A stretch of DNA of 64,000 nucleotides, taken from contig NZ_JAKEEB010000004.1 in the NCBI RefSeq assembly GCF_021462825.1, positions 124,001-188,000 of the forward strand, in the 5' to 3' direction. Of the stretch, positions 34,985-44,478 are shown in pieces. Made by a program: the position numbers and the translations under genes. Position 1 is the first letter of the stretch. The number at the start of each line of letters is the position of its first letter. This DNA is from Streptomyces glomeratus. Its GTDB lineage: Bacteria > Actinomycetota > Actinomycetes > Streptomycetales > Streptomycetaceae. A model generated the notes under the pieces. It saw only the letters and a program-made list of their open reading frames with translations. It made no database searches and was not told the DNA's origin.

Positions 34985-35467
34985 ATGTCCACGACTGAAA
35001 CCACCGCCTCCGGCATCGGCCCCGTCGAGGGTGCCTCGCTGTACGACGTCGACAACCCGGCGCCGGTCATCGAGTCGCCCCGCAAGCGGACGAACAAGAC
35101 CCCGAAGTCGACCCGCGGCAACTTCGAGATGTACGGCTGGCTGTTCATGCGCCTGTCCGGCATCGTCCTGGTCGTCCTGGTCCTCGGCCACCTGCTGATC
35201 CAGCTGGTCCTCGACGGCGGCGTGACCAAGGTCGGCTTCGCCTTCGTGGCCGGCCGCTGGGCCTCCCCGTGGTGGCAGGTCTGGGACCTCGCCATGCTGT
35301 GGCTCGCCATGCTGCACGGCGCCAACGGCCTGCGTACCGTCATCAACGACTACGCCGAGCAGGCGAGCACGCGTCTGTGGCTGAAGGGCCTGCTGTACAC
35401 CGCCACGGTGTTCACCATCCTGCTGGGCACGCTGGTGATCTTCACCTTCGACCCGAACATCCGCTAG
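34985..35467 (+). CDS. sdhD: Succinate dehydrogenase hydrophobic anchor (SdhD)
   Basis: A 160-residue second membrane anchor of complex II, pairing with SdhC to bind haem b and menaquinone. It has an unusually long cytosolic N-terminus (about 45 residues with [11 protein letters not shown]) before three membrane segments: [41 protein letters not shown] and [21 protein letters not shown]. The HGANGLR histidine is the expected haem ligand. GGGAG lies nine bases before the ATG. The stop is followed after 19 bp by sdhA. Confidence 0.94.
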   Translation: MSTTETTASGIGPVEGASLYDVDNPAPVIESPRKRTNKTPKSTRGNFEMYGWLFMRLSGIVLVVLVLGHLLIQLVLDGGVTKVGFAFVAGRWASPWWQVWDLAMLWLAMLHGANGLRTVINDYAEQASTRLWLKGLLYTATVFTILLGTLVIFTFDPNIR

Positions 35468-35486
35468 GCACGGGGCTGCGAGAATC

Positions 35487-37241
35487 ATGAAGATCCACAA
35501 GTACGACACCGTCATCGTGGGCGCCGGCGGCGCCGGCATGCGCGCCGCGATCGAGGCGACGAAGCGCAGCCGCACCGCCGTGCTGACGAAGCTCTACCCG
35601 ACCCGCTCCCACACGGGCGCAGCGCAGGGCGGCATGGCCGCCGCGCTGGCCAACGTGGAGGAGGACAACTGGGAGTGGCACACCTTCGACACGGTCAAGG
35701 GCGGTGACTACCTGGTCGACCAGGACGCCGCCGAGATCCTCGCGAAGGAGGCCATCGACTCGGTCCTCGACCTGGAGAAGATGGGCCTGCCGTTCAACCG
35801 GACGCCCGAGGGCCGGATCGACCAGCGCCGCTTCGGCGGTCACTCCCGCAACCACGGCGAGGCCCCGGTCCGCCGCTCCTGCTACGCGGCCGACCGCACC
35901 GGCCACATGATCCTCCAGACGCTCTATCAGAACTGCGTCAAGGAGGGCGTGGAGTTCTTCAACGAGTTCTACGTCCTGGACCAGCTGATCACCGAGGTCG
36001 ACGGCGTCAAGAAGTCGGCCGGTGTGGTGGCCTACGAGCTGGCGACCGGCGAGATCCACGTCTTCCAGGCGAAGGCCGTGATCTACGCCTCCGGCGGCTG
36101 CGGCAAGTTCTTCAAGGTGACGTCGAACGCGCACACGCTCACGGGTGACGGCCAGGCGGCGGTGTACCGCCGTGGCCTGCCGCTGGAGGACATGGAGTTC
36201 TTCCAGTTCCACCCGACCGGCATCTGGCGCATGGGCATCCTCCTGACCGAGGGCGCGCGCGGTGAGGGCGGCATCCTCCGCAACAAGGACGGCGAGCGCT
36301 TCATGGAGAAGTACGCGCCCGTCATGAAGGACCTGGCGTCGCGTGACGTCGTGTCCCGTTCCATCTACACGGAGATCCGCGAGGGCCGGGGCTGCGGCCC
36401 CGAGGGCGACCACGTCTACCTGGACCTCACCCACCTCCCGCCGGAGCAGCTGGACGCCAAGCTGCCCGACATCACCGAGTTCGCCCGGACGTACCTCGGG
36501 ATCGAGCCCTACACGGACCCGATCCCGATCCAGCCGACCGCGCACTACGCGATGGGCGGTATCCCGACGAACGTCGAGGGCGAGGTCCTCTCGGACAACA
36601 CCACGGTGGTCCCGGGCCTGTACGCGGCCGGCGAGGTCGCCTGTGTGTCCGTCCACGGCGCGAACCGCCTCGGCACCAACTCGCTGCTGGACATCAACGT
36701 CTTCGGACGGCGCGCGGGCATCGCGGCGGCGGACTACTCGCAGAAGGCGGAGTTCGTCGAGCTGCCGGAGAACCCGGCCGAGCTGGTCGTCTCGCAGATC
36801 GAGCGGCTGCGGTCGTCGACGGGCAACGAGCGGGTTGCGGAGCTGCGGCGTGAGCTGCAGGAGACCATGGACGCGAACGTCATGGTGTTCCGCACCGAGC
36901 AGACGATCAAGACGGCGGTCGAGAAGATCGCCGAGCTCAGGGAGCGCTACAAGAACGTGGCGATCCAGGACAAGGGCAAGCGGTTCAACACGGACCTGCT
37001 GGAGGCCATCGAGCTGGGCAACCTGCTCGACCTGGCCGAGGTCATGGCGGTGTCGGCCCTGGCCCGCAAGGAGTCCCGCGGCGGCCACTACCGCGAGGAC
37101 TACCCGAACCGCGACGACGTCAACTTCATGCGCCACACCATGGCGTACCGCGAGGTGGGCGACGACGGCACCGAGTCCATCCGTCTCGACTACAAGCCGG
37201 TCGTCCAGACCCGCTACCAGCCGATGGAGCGTAAGTACTGA
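35487..37241 (+). CDS. sdhA: Succinate dehydrogenase flavoprotein subunit
   Basis: A 584-residue catalytic subunit oxidising succinate to fumarate with covalent FAD. The dinucleotide motif [16 protein letters not shown] is near the N-terminus; [15 protein letters not shown] contains the histidine for 8-alpha-histidyl FAD. Substrate site residues appear in [19 protein letters not shown], the Arg of SRSIYTEI, and [25 protein letters not shown] carries the active-site His. The C-terminal capping domain contains [13 protein letters not shown]. The stop TGA overlaps the sdhB ATG by one base. Confidence 0.98.
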   Translation: MKIHKYDTVIVGAGGAGMRAAIEATKRSRTAVLTKLYPTRSHTGAAQGGMAAALANVEEDNWEWHTFDTVKGGDYLVDQDAAEILAKEAIDSVLDLEKMGLPFNRTPEGRIDQRRFGGHSRNHGEAPVRRSCYAADRTGHMILQTLYQNCVKEGVEFFNEFYVLDQLITEVDGVKKSAGVVAYELATGEIHVFQAKAVIYASGGCGKFFKVTSNAHTLTGDGQAAVYRRGLPLEDMEFFQFHPTGIWRMGILLTEGARGEGGILRNKDGERFMEKYAPVMKDLASRDVVSRSIYTEIREGRGCGPEGDHVYLDLTHLPPEQLDAKLPDITEFARTYLGIEPYTDPIPIQPTAHYAMGGIPTNVEGEVLSDNTTVVPGLYAAGEVACVSVHGANRLGTNSLLDINVFGRRAGIAAADYSQKAEFVELPENPAELVVSQIERLRSSTGNERVAELRRELQETMDANVMVFRTEQTIKTAVEKIAELRERYKNVAIQDKGKRFNTDLLEAIELGNLLDLAEVMAVSALARKESRGGHYREDYPNRDDVNFMRHTMAYREVGDDGTESIRLDYKPVVQTRYQPMERKY

Positions 37242-38005
37242 TGGCAACCCCTGTTCTGGACAAGGCCGAGGCGGAGGCCCAGGCGGCGTCCCCCTACATC
37301 ACGGTCACCTTCCGGGTCCGCCGCTTCAACCCGGAGGTCTCGGCGGAGGCGACCTGGGAAGACTTCCAGCTGGAGATCGACCCCAAGGAGCGCGTCCTCG
37401 ACGGTCTGCACAAGATCAAGTGGGACATGGACGGCTCGCTGACGTTCCGCCGCTCCTGCGCCCACGGCATCTGCGGCTCGGACGCCATGCGGATCAACGG
37501 CAAGAACCGTCTGGCCTGCAAGACGCTGATCAAGGACATCAACCCCGAGAAGCCGATCACGATCGAGCCCATCAAGGGCCTTTCGGTCCTCAAGGACCTG
37601 GTCGTGGACATGGAGCCGTTCTTCCAGGCGTACCGGGACGTGATGCCCTTCCTGATCACGAAGGACACCAACGAGCCGACGCGCGAGCGTCTGCAGTCGG
37701 CGGAGGACCGCGAGCGCTTCGACGACACCACGAAGTGCATCCTGTGCGCCGCGTGCACGTCCTCGTGCCCGGTGTTCTGGAACGACGGCCAGTACTTCGG
37801 CCCGGCGGCGATCGTCAACGCGCACCGCTTCATCTTCGACTCGCGTGACGACGCCGGTGAGCAGCGGCTGGAGATCCTCAACGACAAGGACGGCGTGTGG
37901 CGCTGCCGCACGACGTTCAACTGCACGGACGCCTGCCCGCGTGGCATCGAGGTGACCAAGGCGATCCAGGAGGTGAAGCGAGCGCTGATCACGCGCCGCT
38001 TCTGA
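37241..38005 (+). CDS. sdhB: Succinate dehydrogenase iron-sulfur subunit
   Basis: A 254-residue electron-transfer subunit passing electrons from FAD to menaquinone through three clusters. The [2Fe-2S] ligands lie in SCAHGICGSDAM with a further Cys in LACKTL; the [4Fe-4S] and [3Fe-4S] ligands lie in CILCAACTSSCPVFW and CRTTFNCTDACPRGIE. Length is family-typical. The start overlaps the sdhA stop (TGATG), so the two are coupled. A hairpin terminator follows 22 bp after the stop, closing the operon. Confidence 0.98.
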   Translation: MATPVLDKAEAEAQAASPYITVTFRVRRFNPEVSAEATWEDFQLEIDPKERVLDGLHKIKWDMDGSLTFRRSCAHGICGSDAMRINGKNRLACKTLIKDINPEKPITIEPIKGLSVLKDLVVDMEPFFQAYRDVMPFLITKDTNEPTRERLQSAEDRERFDDTTKCILCAACTSSCPVFWNDGQYFGPAAIVNAHRFIFDSRDDAGEQRLEILNDKDGVWRCRTTFNCTDACPRGIEVTKAIQEVKRALITRRF

Positions 38006-38027
38006 GGTCCTTCCTCCGGTAGGCCGC

Positions 38028-38061
38028 CGAGGGCCCCGCTCCCCTGGGAACGGGGCCCTCG
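38028..38061 (+). terminator. Terminator hairpin of sdhCDAB
   Basis: Perfect 11-bp arms CGAGGGCCCCG and CGGGGCCCTCG with a 12-base loop, 22 bp past the sdhB stop. Confidence 0.8.
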
Positions 38062-38161
38062 TGCTGTCTGCGGCCACGATCGGGGGAGCGCCGCGACGGG
38101 ACGCTCCCGGGCTCCCCCGCCTACGATGATGTTCTCGGCACCAGCTCCCAGGAGGCATCTG

Positions 38162-38758
38162 ATGTCAGCAGCAGCTGCCGAGCGGCCCCATGGCGAGCGT
38201 CCGCTGATCGCGGAGGCGAACCGGATCATGGACCGCCTTCCGGGCTACCGAGTCGAGATCATCGGCGGCCAGATCCTCGTGTCCCCGCCCCTGGACGCCC
38301 CCCACGCTCGCGCCCTGACGGAGCTCATGCGCCCCTTCATCGGGGCCGGACTCGACGAGGTGCTCCAGGGCATCGGCCTGTGGCTTCGCACAGGCGAGGA
38401 CTACGCCGTTCCCGACCTGGCGATCGCCGACACCGACATCGAAGACCACCTGGTCGAGGACAACTGCTACGACCCGGCGGCCTTCCGGCTCGTCCTGGAG
38501 GTCACCTCCGACAACTGGGAGACGGACCTGCGCACCAAGGTGACCGCATACGCCGACGCCCATGTCCCCGTGTTCCTGATCGTCGACCGCCGGCACCGGC
38601 GCCTCCACGTGCTCACCGACCCGGCAGAGGGCGACTACGCCACCCACCACGTCCACGCCGCCGGCGAACTCGTCACCCTCCCCGACTCCCTCGGCGCCGA
38701 AGTCACCCTGGACGTGGGGGAGATCCTCGATGCGGGACGGCGGAAGCAGGGCGGCTGA
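38162..38758 (+). CDS. Uma2-family (DUF820) putative endonuclease
   Basis: A 198-residue full-length Uma2 protein: YRVEIIGGQILVSPPLDAPHARAL, YAVPDLAIADTDI, FRLVLEVTSDNWETDLRTKV with the expected acidic and Lys residues, and VPVFLIVDRRHRRLHVL. AGGAGG is six bases before the ATG at 38162. It is a single-gene unit after the sdh terminator and is convergent with the binding-protein gene 14 bp on. Family function is not established; expansion in Streptomyces suggests it may spread or act in DNA transactions. Confidence 0.85.
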   Translation: MSAAAAERPHGERPLIAEANRIMDRLPGYRVEIIGGQILVSPPLDAPHARALTELMRPFIGAGLDEVLQGIGLWLRTGEDYAVPDLAIADTDIEDHLVEDNCYDPAAFRLVLEVTSDNWETDLRTKVTAYADAHVPVFLIVDRRHRRLHVLTDPAEGDYATHHVHAAGELVTLPDSLGAEVTLDVGEILDAGRRKQGG

Positions 38759-38772
38759 GCGGTCCGGACTCG

Positions 38773-40329
38773 TCAGATCCAGCCCAGCCGCCACAGCCGG
38801 AAGACACCGGTGCCGTCCGACAGGTACTGTCCGCCGCCGACGGCCTCGCTGCTGACCACGTACTCCTTGCGCTGCCACAGGGGGATCAGCGGCACGTCCC
38901 GGGCCACGATCCCCTGCAACCGCTGGAAGTCCTCGGCGGTACGGCTGCGGTCGGAGAAGCGCTGGCTGTCCAGGATCAGACGGTCGACGTCCTCGCTGCC
39001 GTAGCCGTTCTTCATGCTGCTGCCGGTGCCGACCAGTGGGGCGCCGAAGGTGTCCGGGTCGGGGAAGTCGGCGACCCAGCCGACGGCGTAGGCGTCGAAC
39101 CTGCCGCTCGCGTACCGCTTCTGGAAGTCGGTCCACTCGTAGCCCTTGGTGTCCACCTCGAACAGCCCGCTCGCCTCCAGCTGCCGCTTCAGCTCGGCGG
39201 CCTCCTCGGCGGCGGCGCCGCGGCCCTGCGCGTAGCCGTAGGCCAGGCGGACGGGCACCCGCGCGCCCGCCGCGGTGAGCAGGGCGCGGGCCTTCTGCGC
39301 GTCGGGCGTGGGGTAGGCGTCGAAGAAGGACGTGGTGTGCCCCGTGATGCCCGCCGGGATCAGCGAGTACAGCGGGTCGGTGGTGCCCTCGTACACCTTG
39401 CTGACCAGTTCCTCGCGGTTGATCAGCAGGGCGACGGCCTGGCGGACGCGGCGGTCGTGCAGCGGGGATCCGGCGGCGGTGTTGAGCACCAGGTTGCGGG
39501 TCTCGGCGCTGTCGGCCTCGCTGACGCGCTGGCGGGGGTCGCTGGGCGAGAGCCCGGCGAGCACGGAGGGCGGCAGCTGACGCGTGGCGACGTCGACGTC
39601 CTTCGCCTTCCACGCCTTCTCCAGGGCGGCCGGGTCGGCGTAGTAGCGAAGCACGACCGGGCGGCCGCTGTCCTGCACATCGCCCTGGTAGTGCTTGTTG
39701 CGGGCGAGGACGGCCTTCTTGTCCTTCACATACGACGTCAGGGTGTACGGGCCGGTCCCGTCGGCGCCGTCGTCCTTGCGCAGCGCGTCGCTCGGGTACC
39801 TGGTGCGGTCGACGATCGAGCCGGCGCCGGTGGCCACCTTGAACGGGAACGTCGCGTCGGGCGACGACAGGTGGAAGGTGACGGTGAGCCCGTCGGCGTC
39901 GACCGAGTGGAGCGTCTCGAGCAGGCTCGCGGGACCGACGTCGGAGTTGATGCGCTTGACCCGGTCGAAGGAGTACTTGACGTCCTCGGCCGTCATGGCG
40001 CGCCCGCCGGGGAACAGAAGTCCCTTGCGGAGGGTGCAGCGGTACACCGTGAGGTCCGTCCCCAGGAAGTCACAGCTCTGGGCGGCGTCCGGCACGGGCG
40101 CGACGCCGTCGGGTTCGAAGGTCAGCAGCGACTGGAAGACGTTGCTGAACAGCGCCCAGGAACCGGCGTCGTAGGCTCCCGCCGGATCGAGCGAGGTGAC
40201 GGCATCCGATGTGCCGACCGTGATGGCTTTGCCGGTGTTCTCCTTGGCGGGCAGCAGTTGCCACCCGCCCACTCCCACGCCCGCCAGTACCAGCACGGTC
40301 GCGAGAATCCGCGTGCGAGCCGATCGCAT
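38773..40329 (-). CDS. ABC transporter substrate-binding protein, family 5 (peptide-type)
   Basis: A 518-residue extracytoplasmic binding protein of the OppA/DppA class. It opens with a basic N-terminus and hydrophobic segment (ILATVLVLAGVGVGGWQLL) with no lipobox Cys, so it would be anchored or secreted by a standard signal. SBP_bac_5 motifs include AVTSLDPAGAYDAGSW, YRCTLRKGLLFPGGRAMTAEDVKYSFDRVK, GTGPYTLTSY, DRRVRQAVALLINREELV and WVADFPDPDTF. It should bind an oligopeptide or a similar ligand, but no permease or ATPase gene adjoins, so it is an orphan or shares a transporter encoded elsewhere. ATG at 40329 has GGGGAGGG about five bases before it. Confidence 0.9.
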   Translation of the reverse strand: MRSARTRILATVLVLAGVGVGGWQLLPAKENTGKAITVGTSDAVTSLDPAGAYDAGSWALFSNVFQSLLTFEPDGVAPVPDAAQSCDFLGTDLTVYRCTLRKGLLFPGGRAMTAEDVKYSFDRVKRINSDVGPASLLETLHSVDADGLTVTFHLSSPDATFPFKVATGAGSIVDRTRYPSDALRKDDGADGTGPYTLTSYVKDKKAVLARNKHYQGDVQDSGRPVVLRYYADPAALEKAWKAKDVDVATRQLPPSVLAGLSPSDPRQRVSEADSAETRNLVLNTAAGSPLHDRRVRQAVALLINREELVSKVYEGTTDPLYSLIPAGITGHTTSFFDAYPTPDAQKARALLTAAGARVPVRLAYGYAQGRGAAAEEAAELKRQLEASGLFEVDTKGYEWTDFQKRYASGRFDAYAVGWVADFPDPDTFGAPLVGTGSSMKNGYGSEDVDRLILDSQRFSDRSRTAEDFQRLQGIVARDVPLIPLWQRKEYVVSSEAVGGGQYLSDGTGVFRLWRLGWI

Positions 40330-40488
40330 CGGCGCCCTCCCCAGGCCCTCAGCGCAAGCCACTCCCCTGTGGCGCGGATCACCCAATCACAGTGATTCAC
40401 TTGGGGGAAGGGCCATTTGGTGAGACGAGGATGAACTTACCGAGGGGTTGTTGCGGGCCGGTTTCACCGCACGTGAAGCGCTTGCGGT

Positions 40489-41844
40489 TCAGGCCCGGCG
40501 CGACGCCAGTTCCACGATCGTGATGTCCGAGGGAGCCCCCACCCGCGTCGGCGGGCCCCAGGCGCCCGCCCCCCGGGACACATAGAGCTGGGTGTCGCCG
40601 TAGCGTTCCAGGCCCGCGACGGTCGGGTTGGCGGCGGCCGCCACGAGGTCGCCGGGCCAGAGCTGGCCGCCGTGGGTGTGACCGGACAGCTGGAGGTCCA
40701 CGTGGTGCCGCACGGCCTCGTGGATCTGCAGGGGCTGGTGGGCCAGGAGGACGACGGCTCGTGCGGTGTCGCGGTCGCCGAGCGCCTTGGCGAAGTCGGG
40801 GCCCTCGCCCTCGCTGTCGCCCGCAAGGTCGTTGACGCCGGCCAGGTCGAAGGCGGGCAGCTCCGTGCGCGCGTTCTCCAGCGGGTGCAGGCCGAGCCTG
40901 CGCACCTCCTCGATCCACTGGTCCGCGCCGGAGTAGTACTCGTGGTTGCCGGTGACGAAGTAGCTGCCGTGACGGGCCCTGAGCCGCGACAGCGGTGCCG
41001 CCGCGGGGCCCAGGTCCTTCACGCTGCCGTCGACCAGGTCGCCGACGACCGCGATCAGGTCCGGCTGGGTCGAGTTGATCGTGTCGACCACGCGCTGCGC
41101 GAACCCCCGGCCGAGTACCGGGCCGAGGTGGATGTCGCTCACGACGGCGATACGGAAACCGTGCGCGGAGCGCGGGAGTCTGGCCAGCGGGACCGTGACG
41201 CGCTTCACCGCGGGGCCGCGCAGCACGCCGTACGTGCCGTAGCCGACGGTGCCGACCGCGGCAGCGGTCACGGCCCCGCCCACGACACGCGAGACGAAGA
41301 GACGGCGGGAGGGGAGGGCGAGCGCGGTCGAGGGACCCGGATCCGGCGCCGACCCGGAACCCGGATCGGGCGCGGGCGCGGGCTCCGTGTCCAGCGCGGT
41401 CTCCGACAGCGGCGCGGCGGCCGTCTCCGGCCCGGCATCCGGCAGTGGCCCGGTCCGGGTGGCCGGGTGGGTCGTTCCCGGCGGTGCCGGAGAAGGACTT
41501 GTCGCCGTGGGCCGTGCCCGCCTGCCGTGGGCCGCCAGACGACGCACCAGTGGCCGTAGGGCCTCTCCCGCGACCAGCGCCAGCAGCAGATACAGCGACA
41601 GCGCCATCCACAGGAAGCCCGGCCAGCCCAGGACGCGCTGAAGCCAGAAGGGGGCTCCGGCACGCTCGGCCACCAGGGCCGCGACCGTCAGCACCGGTCC
41701 GGCGACGAACACGGCCGTGCCGGTGCGCCGGGCGAGGCCCGGGCCGCGGGTCGTGTCGTGGACCAGCCGGCGCCATGCGTACCGGTGCAGCGCGGCGAAC
41801 GCCGCCAGGACGGTCACGGCGATGAGGACGAAGACGGCAACCAC
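40489..41844 (-). CDS. Membrane-anchored metallophosphoesterase
   Basis: A 451-residue protein. About 130 N-terminal residues hold several membrane segments (VVAVFVLIAVTVLAAFAAL, TAVFVAGPVLTVAALV, WMALSLYLLLALVAGEAL); then a Pro/Ala/Thr-rich, disordered stretch of about 80 residues; then a further hydrophobic segment (VVGGAVTAAAVGTVGYGTYG) and a calcineurin-like domain with metal motifs SDIHLG, GDLVDG, GNHEYYSG, HQPLQIH and SGHTHGGQ. It belongs with YkuE/YaeI-type phosphodiesterases that act outside or at the membrane, possibly on lipids or UDP-sugar lipids. GTG at 41844 follows GGGGAG by ten bases; the small membrane-protein gene upstream ends 18 bp before. Confidence 0.88.
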   Translation of the reverse strand: MVAVFVLIAVTVLAAFAALHRYAWRRLVHDTTRGPGLARRTGTAVFVAGPVLTVAALVAERAGAPFWLQRVLGWPGFLWMALSLYLLLALVAGEALRPLVRRLAAHGRRARPTATSPSPAPPGTTHPATRTGPLPDAGPETAAAPLSETALDTEPAPAPDPGSGSAPDPGPSTALALPSRRLFVSRVVGGAVTAAAVGTVGYGTYGVLRGPAVKRVTVPLARLPRSAHGFRIAVVSDIHLGPVLGRGFAQRVVDTINSTQPDLIAVVGDLVDGSVKDLGPAAAPLSRLRARHGSYFVTGNHEYYSGADQWIEEVRRLGLHPLENARTELPAFDLAGVNDLAGDSEGEGPDFAKALGDRDTARAVVLLAHQPLQIHEAVRHHVDLQLSGHTHGGQLWPGDLVAAAANPTVAGLERYGDTQLYVSRGAGAWGPPTRVGAPSDITIVELASRRA

Positions 41845-41861
41845 CGTGTGCCCGCTCCCCG

Positions 41862-42104
41862 TTATGGCGTACGTCGCAGCGCGCGCAGTCCACGCAACCC
41901 GATGACACCGATGACTGTCCCCAAGACAAAGGAGACGACGGCGAGCGTCAGGTGGACCCAGAAGTACGCCGTCGGATTCCCCGCGTCGTCGAACGCGAGT
42001 CCGCTGCCGTCCTTCCACAGGTTCTTGACGAAAGTGATCCAGATGACCCAGCTCCACACCCCGAAGGCGAGCAGGAACCAGGAGAGGGGGCGGCTGAGCT
42101 TCAT
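41862..42104 (-). CDS. Small two-segment membrane protein, SCO-type hypothetical
   Basis: An 80-residue protein with two hydrophobic stretches (LSWFLLAFGVWSWVIWITFVKNLW and AYFWVHLTLAVVSFVLGTVIGVIGLRGL) separated by a polar loop with DGSGLAFDDAGNPT. Conserved small membrane proteins of this shape, unnamed, occur beside metallophosphoesterase genes in streptomycetes as far as I recall. ATG at 42104. It is 18 bp upstream of the phosphoesterase gene and probably co-transcribed with it, suggesting a shared complex or membrane role; that is inference. Confidence 0.75.
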   Translation of the reverse strand: MKLSRPLSWFLLAFGVWSWVIWITFVKNLWKDGSGLAFDDAGNPTAYFWVHLTLAVVSFVLGTVIGVIGLRGLRALRRTP

Positions 42105-42207
42105 ACCCTCAGTATCGCTGCTCCGGGGTGGCCGTTCGCCCAGGGGTGTCCGGTATCGGCTGGGACCGGCCGGGACTTACCGTCGCGCACCCGGTACGTT
42201 CGCGTCC

Positions 42208-43482
42208 GTGTCCGTCTTGAAGAAGATCGCCGGGCGTCGCCTGCCGATCACCTCCGCCGCCGTGTTGTCCCTCTCGCTCGCCGCTCCCGCGACCGCTTTC
42301 GCGGCCCCGCCCAGCCCGACCGTGGCCGCTTCGGCCAAGCCTCCGGCGGTGATGTCCACGGTCGGCGGCGAACTGCTCGGCAGGCCGGGCACCCAGGTGA
42401 ACCTCGGCGGTGGCGCCCCGGTGCTCCCGAAGGACCTGACCGCGCGCTCCTGGATCGTCGCCGACGCCGAGTCGGGTGACATTCTGGCCGCCCACAACGC
42501 GCACTGGCGGCTGCCTCCGGCGAGCACCCTGAAGATGCTGTTCGCGGACACCGTGCTGCCCAAGTTCCCCCGGAGCGAGACGCACAAGGTGCTCCCCTCG
42601 GACCTGGCCGGTATGGGCGCCGGGTCCAGCCTGGTCGGGATCAAGGAGGGCGAGAGCTACACGGTCCACGACCTGTGGCTCGGTGTCTTCCTGCGCTCCG
42701 GGAACGACGCCGTGCATGTGCTGTCCGCGATGAACCACGGGGTCGGACAGACCGTCAGGGACATGCAGGCACACGCGGAGGAGTTGCAGGCCCTCGACAC
42801 GCACGTGGTCAGCCCGGACGGCTATGACGAGCCCGGGCAGGTCTCGTCGGCGTACGACCTGACGCTGTTCGCCAGGTCCGGGCTCCAGAAGAAGGACTTC
42901 AGGGAGTACTGCTCCACGGTGCGGACCTCGTTCCCGGGCGAGACCACGAAGAAGAAGGGCAAGACGACCCGCGGGTCCTTCGAGATACAGAACACCAACC
43001 GGCTGCTGGCCGGGGACTTCGATGTCACCCCCTACCGGGGCATAGCGGGTGTGAAGAACGGCAACACCACCAACGCCGGTGCCACCTTCACCGGAGTCGC
43101 CGAACGGAACGGCAGGGTGCTGCTCGTCACGGTGATGAACCCGGAGAAGAAGGAGCACAACGAGGTCTACCGGGAGACCGCCCGGCTGTTCGACTGGGGC
43201 TTCGGTGCGGCCGGGAAGGTCCGGCCGGTGGGCGAGCTGGTCGCACCCAAGGGCGCCGGTACGGGCGGCCAGGCCGGCGGCACCGGGACGTCCGAGGGCA
43301 AGGGAACGGGCGGGGGGACCGGCAAGGCCGTGGCCGCCCCGGTCAAGGGCGGCGGCTCCAGCGGGATCGGGGTGGCACTCGCCGTCTCCGGCGGAGTGCT
43401 CCTCCTGCTCGCCGCCGGCGTCTTCCTGGTCAACCGCCGCTGGCCGCTGCCCGATCTGGTACGCCGTCGGACGCGTCCGTGA
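42208..43482 (+). CDS. D-alanyl-D-alanine carboxypeptidase (low-molecular-weight PBP)
   Basis: A 424-residue penicillin-binding protein that would trim the terminal D-Ala from peptidoglycan stem peptides outside the membrane. A Sec signal (about residues 8-30, ending AFAAPPSP) is followed by the catalytic SxxK as PASTLKM, the SxN as LRSGNDAV, and the third motif as GVKNGNTTNAG, i.e. KNG in place of the usual KTG/KSG. A Gly-rich linker precedes one C-terminal transmembrane segment (IGVALAVSGGVLLLLAAGVFLV) and a short Arg-rich cytosolic tail. GTG at 42208 has no clear ribosome-binding site. Its last 53 bp overlap the convergent YihY-family gene. Confidence 0.9.
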   Translation: MSVLKKIAGRRLPITSAAVLSLSLAAPATAFAAPPSPTVAASAKPPAVMSTVGGELLGRPGTQVNLGGGAPVLPKDLTARSWIVADAESGDILAAHNAHWRLPPASTLKMLFADTVLPKFPRSETHKVLPSDLAGMGAGSSLVGIKEGESYTVHDLWLGVFLRSGNDAVHVLSAMNHGVGQTVRDMQAHAEELQALDTHVVSPDGYDEPGQVSSAYDLTLFARSGLQKKDFREYCSTVRTSFPGETTKKKGKTTRGSFEIQNTNRLLAGDFDVTPYRGIAGVKNGNTTNAGATFTGVAERNGRVLLVTVMNPEKKEHNEVYRETARLFDWGFGAAGKVRPVGELVAPKGAGTGGQAGGTGTSEGKGTGGGTGKAVAAPVKGGGSSGIGVALAVSGGVLLLLAAGVFLVNRRWPLPDLVRRRTRP

Positions 43483-44341
43483 CCTCGCCGGTCGCGCCGC
43501 TGCCCGTCGCCGTCCAGGCGGCGCAGAACAGCACCAGTTTCGAGGTGAAGTTGATCCACAGCAGCAGCGCGACCGGCACCCCGAAGGCGCCGTACATGCT
43601 CTTCGAGGCGACACCCTGGATATAGCCGCTGAGCAGCAGCTTGAGCAGCTCGAAGCCGACCGCGCCGATCAGGGCGGCGGTCAGCAGCCGGTGTCGCGGG
43701 GGTTCCACGCCGGGCAGCAGGGTGAGGACGTACAGCAGGAGCAGGAAGTCGGCGAGGACGGCGACGGCGAAGGCGGCGATCCGCAGCAGCACGCTGCCCC
43801 AGCCGCCCGGGCCGAGGCCGAGCTCCCCGGCCACCCAGTCGACCAGGGCGTTGGCGACGGTGGAGATGGCGATGGTCACCAGCACCGCGCCGCCTAGGCC
43901 GACGAGCACCACGCCGTCCTTGACCTTGGCCAGCACCGGATTCTCGCCGCGGTCGGGCAGTTCCCACACCGCGCGCAGACAGTCCCGCATCTGGCCGACC
44001 CAGCCGATGCCGACGAAGAACAGCGTGGCACCGGCGATGACGCCGACGGTGCCGGCGTTCTGCACCAGACCGTGGATGTCGAGCTGGCCGGAGATGCCGG
44101 GGAACTGGTCGGCGACCTTGCTCTGGAGCTTGTTCTGCTGGTCCACGCTGAGTGTCGCGGCACCGATCGCGGCGGCGACGGTGAGCAGCGGGAAGAGCGC
44201 CACGAAGCTGACGAACGTCATGGCGGCCGCGAGCCGGGTCCATTTCACCCGGTCGAGGCGTTCGTACGAGCGCCAGGCGTGCGTGGCCGTCAGCCGCACG
44301 GCCAGCGGCCCGATGCCGGGGAGTCTCTTCAGCCAGTCCAT
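43430..44341 (-). CDS. YihY/BrkB-family inner-membrane protein
   Basis: A 303-residue polytopic membrane protein of the YihY family (formerly ascribed to RNase BN). Six hydrophobic segments are visible, beginning with the family opener DRVKWTRLAAAMTFVSFVALFPLLTV and including AGATLFFVGIGWVGQM, VVLVGLGGAVLVTIAIS, AAFAVAVLADFLLLLYVLTLL, LIGAVGFELLKLLLSGYI and VPVALLLWINFTSKLVLFCAAW. SKSMYGAFG is a conserved loop. Function is not known; transport or membrane integrity is suggested for the family. ATG at 44341. The convergent 3' overlap with the carboxypeptidase gene is 53 bp. Confidence 0.88.
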   Translation of the reverse strand: MDWLKRLPGIGPLAVRLTATHAWRSYERLDRVKWTRLAAAMTFVSFVALFPLLTVAAAIGAATLSVDQQNKLQSKVADQFPGISGQLDIHGLVQNAGTVGVIAGATLFFVGIGWVGQMRDCLRAVWELPDRGENPVLAKVKDGVVLVGLGGAVLVTIAISTVANALVDWVAGELGLGPGGWGSVLLRIAAFAVAVLADFLLLLYVLTLLPGVEPPRHRLLTAALIGAVGFELLKLLLSGYIQGVASKSMYGAFGVPVALLLWINFTSKLVLFCAAWTATGSGATGEVTDASDGVPDRAAASGG

Positions 44342-44478
44342 GTTCCGACGCTCCCCTCGTGGCCCTTGCCGTCTCCCGGCGTACTCCGGCTTCCCCGCAT
44401 CACCCGTTTCAGTGAGGAGCGACGCCGAGTGGGGATATTGAGAGGTTATGCCTGTTCTGCAACGCTACGGTCACGGTC

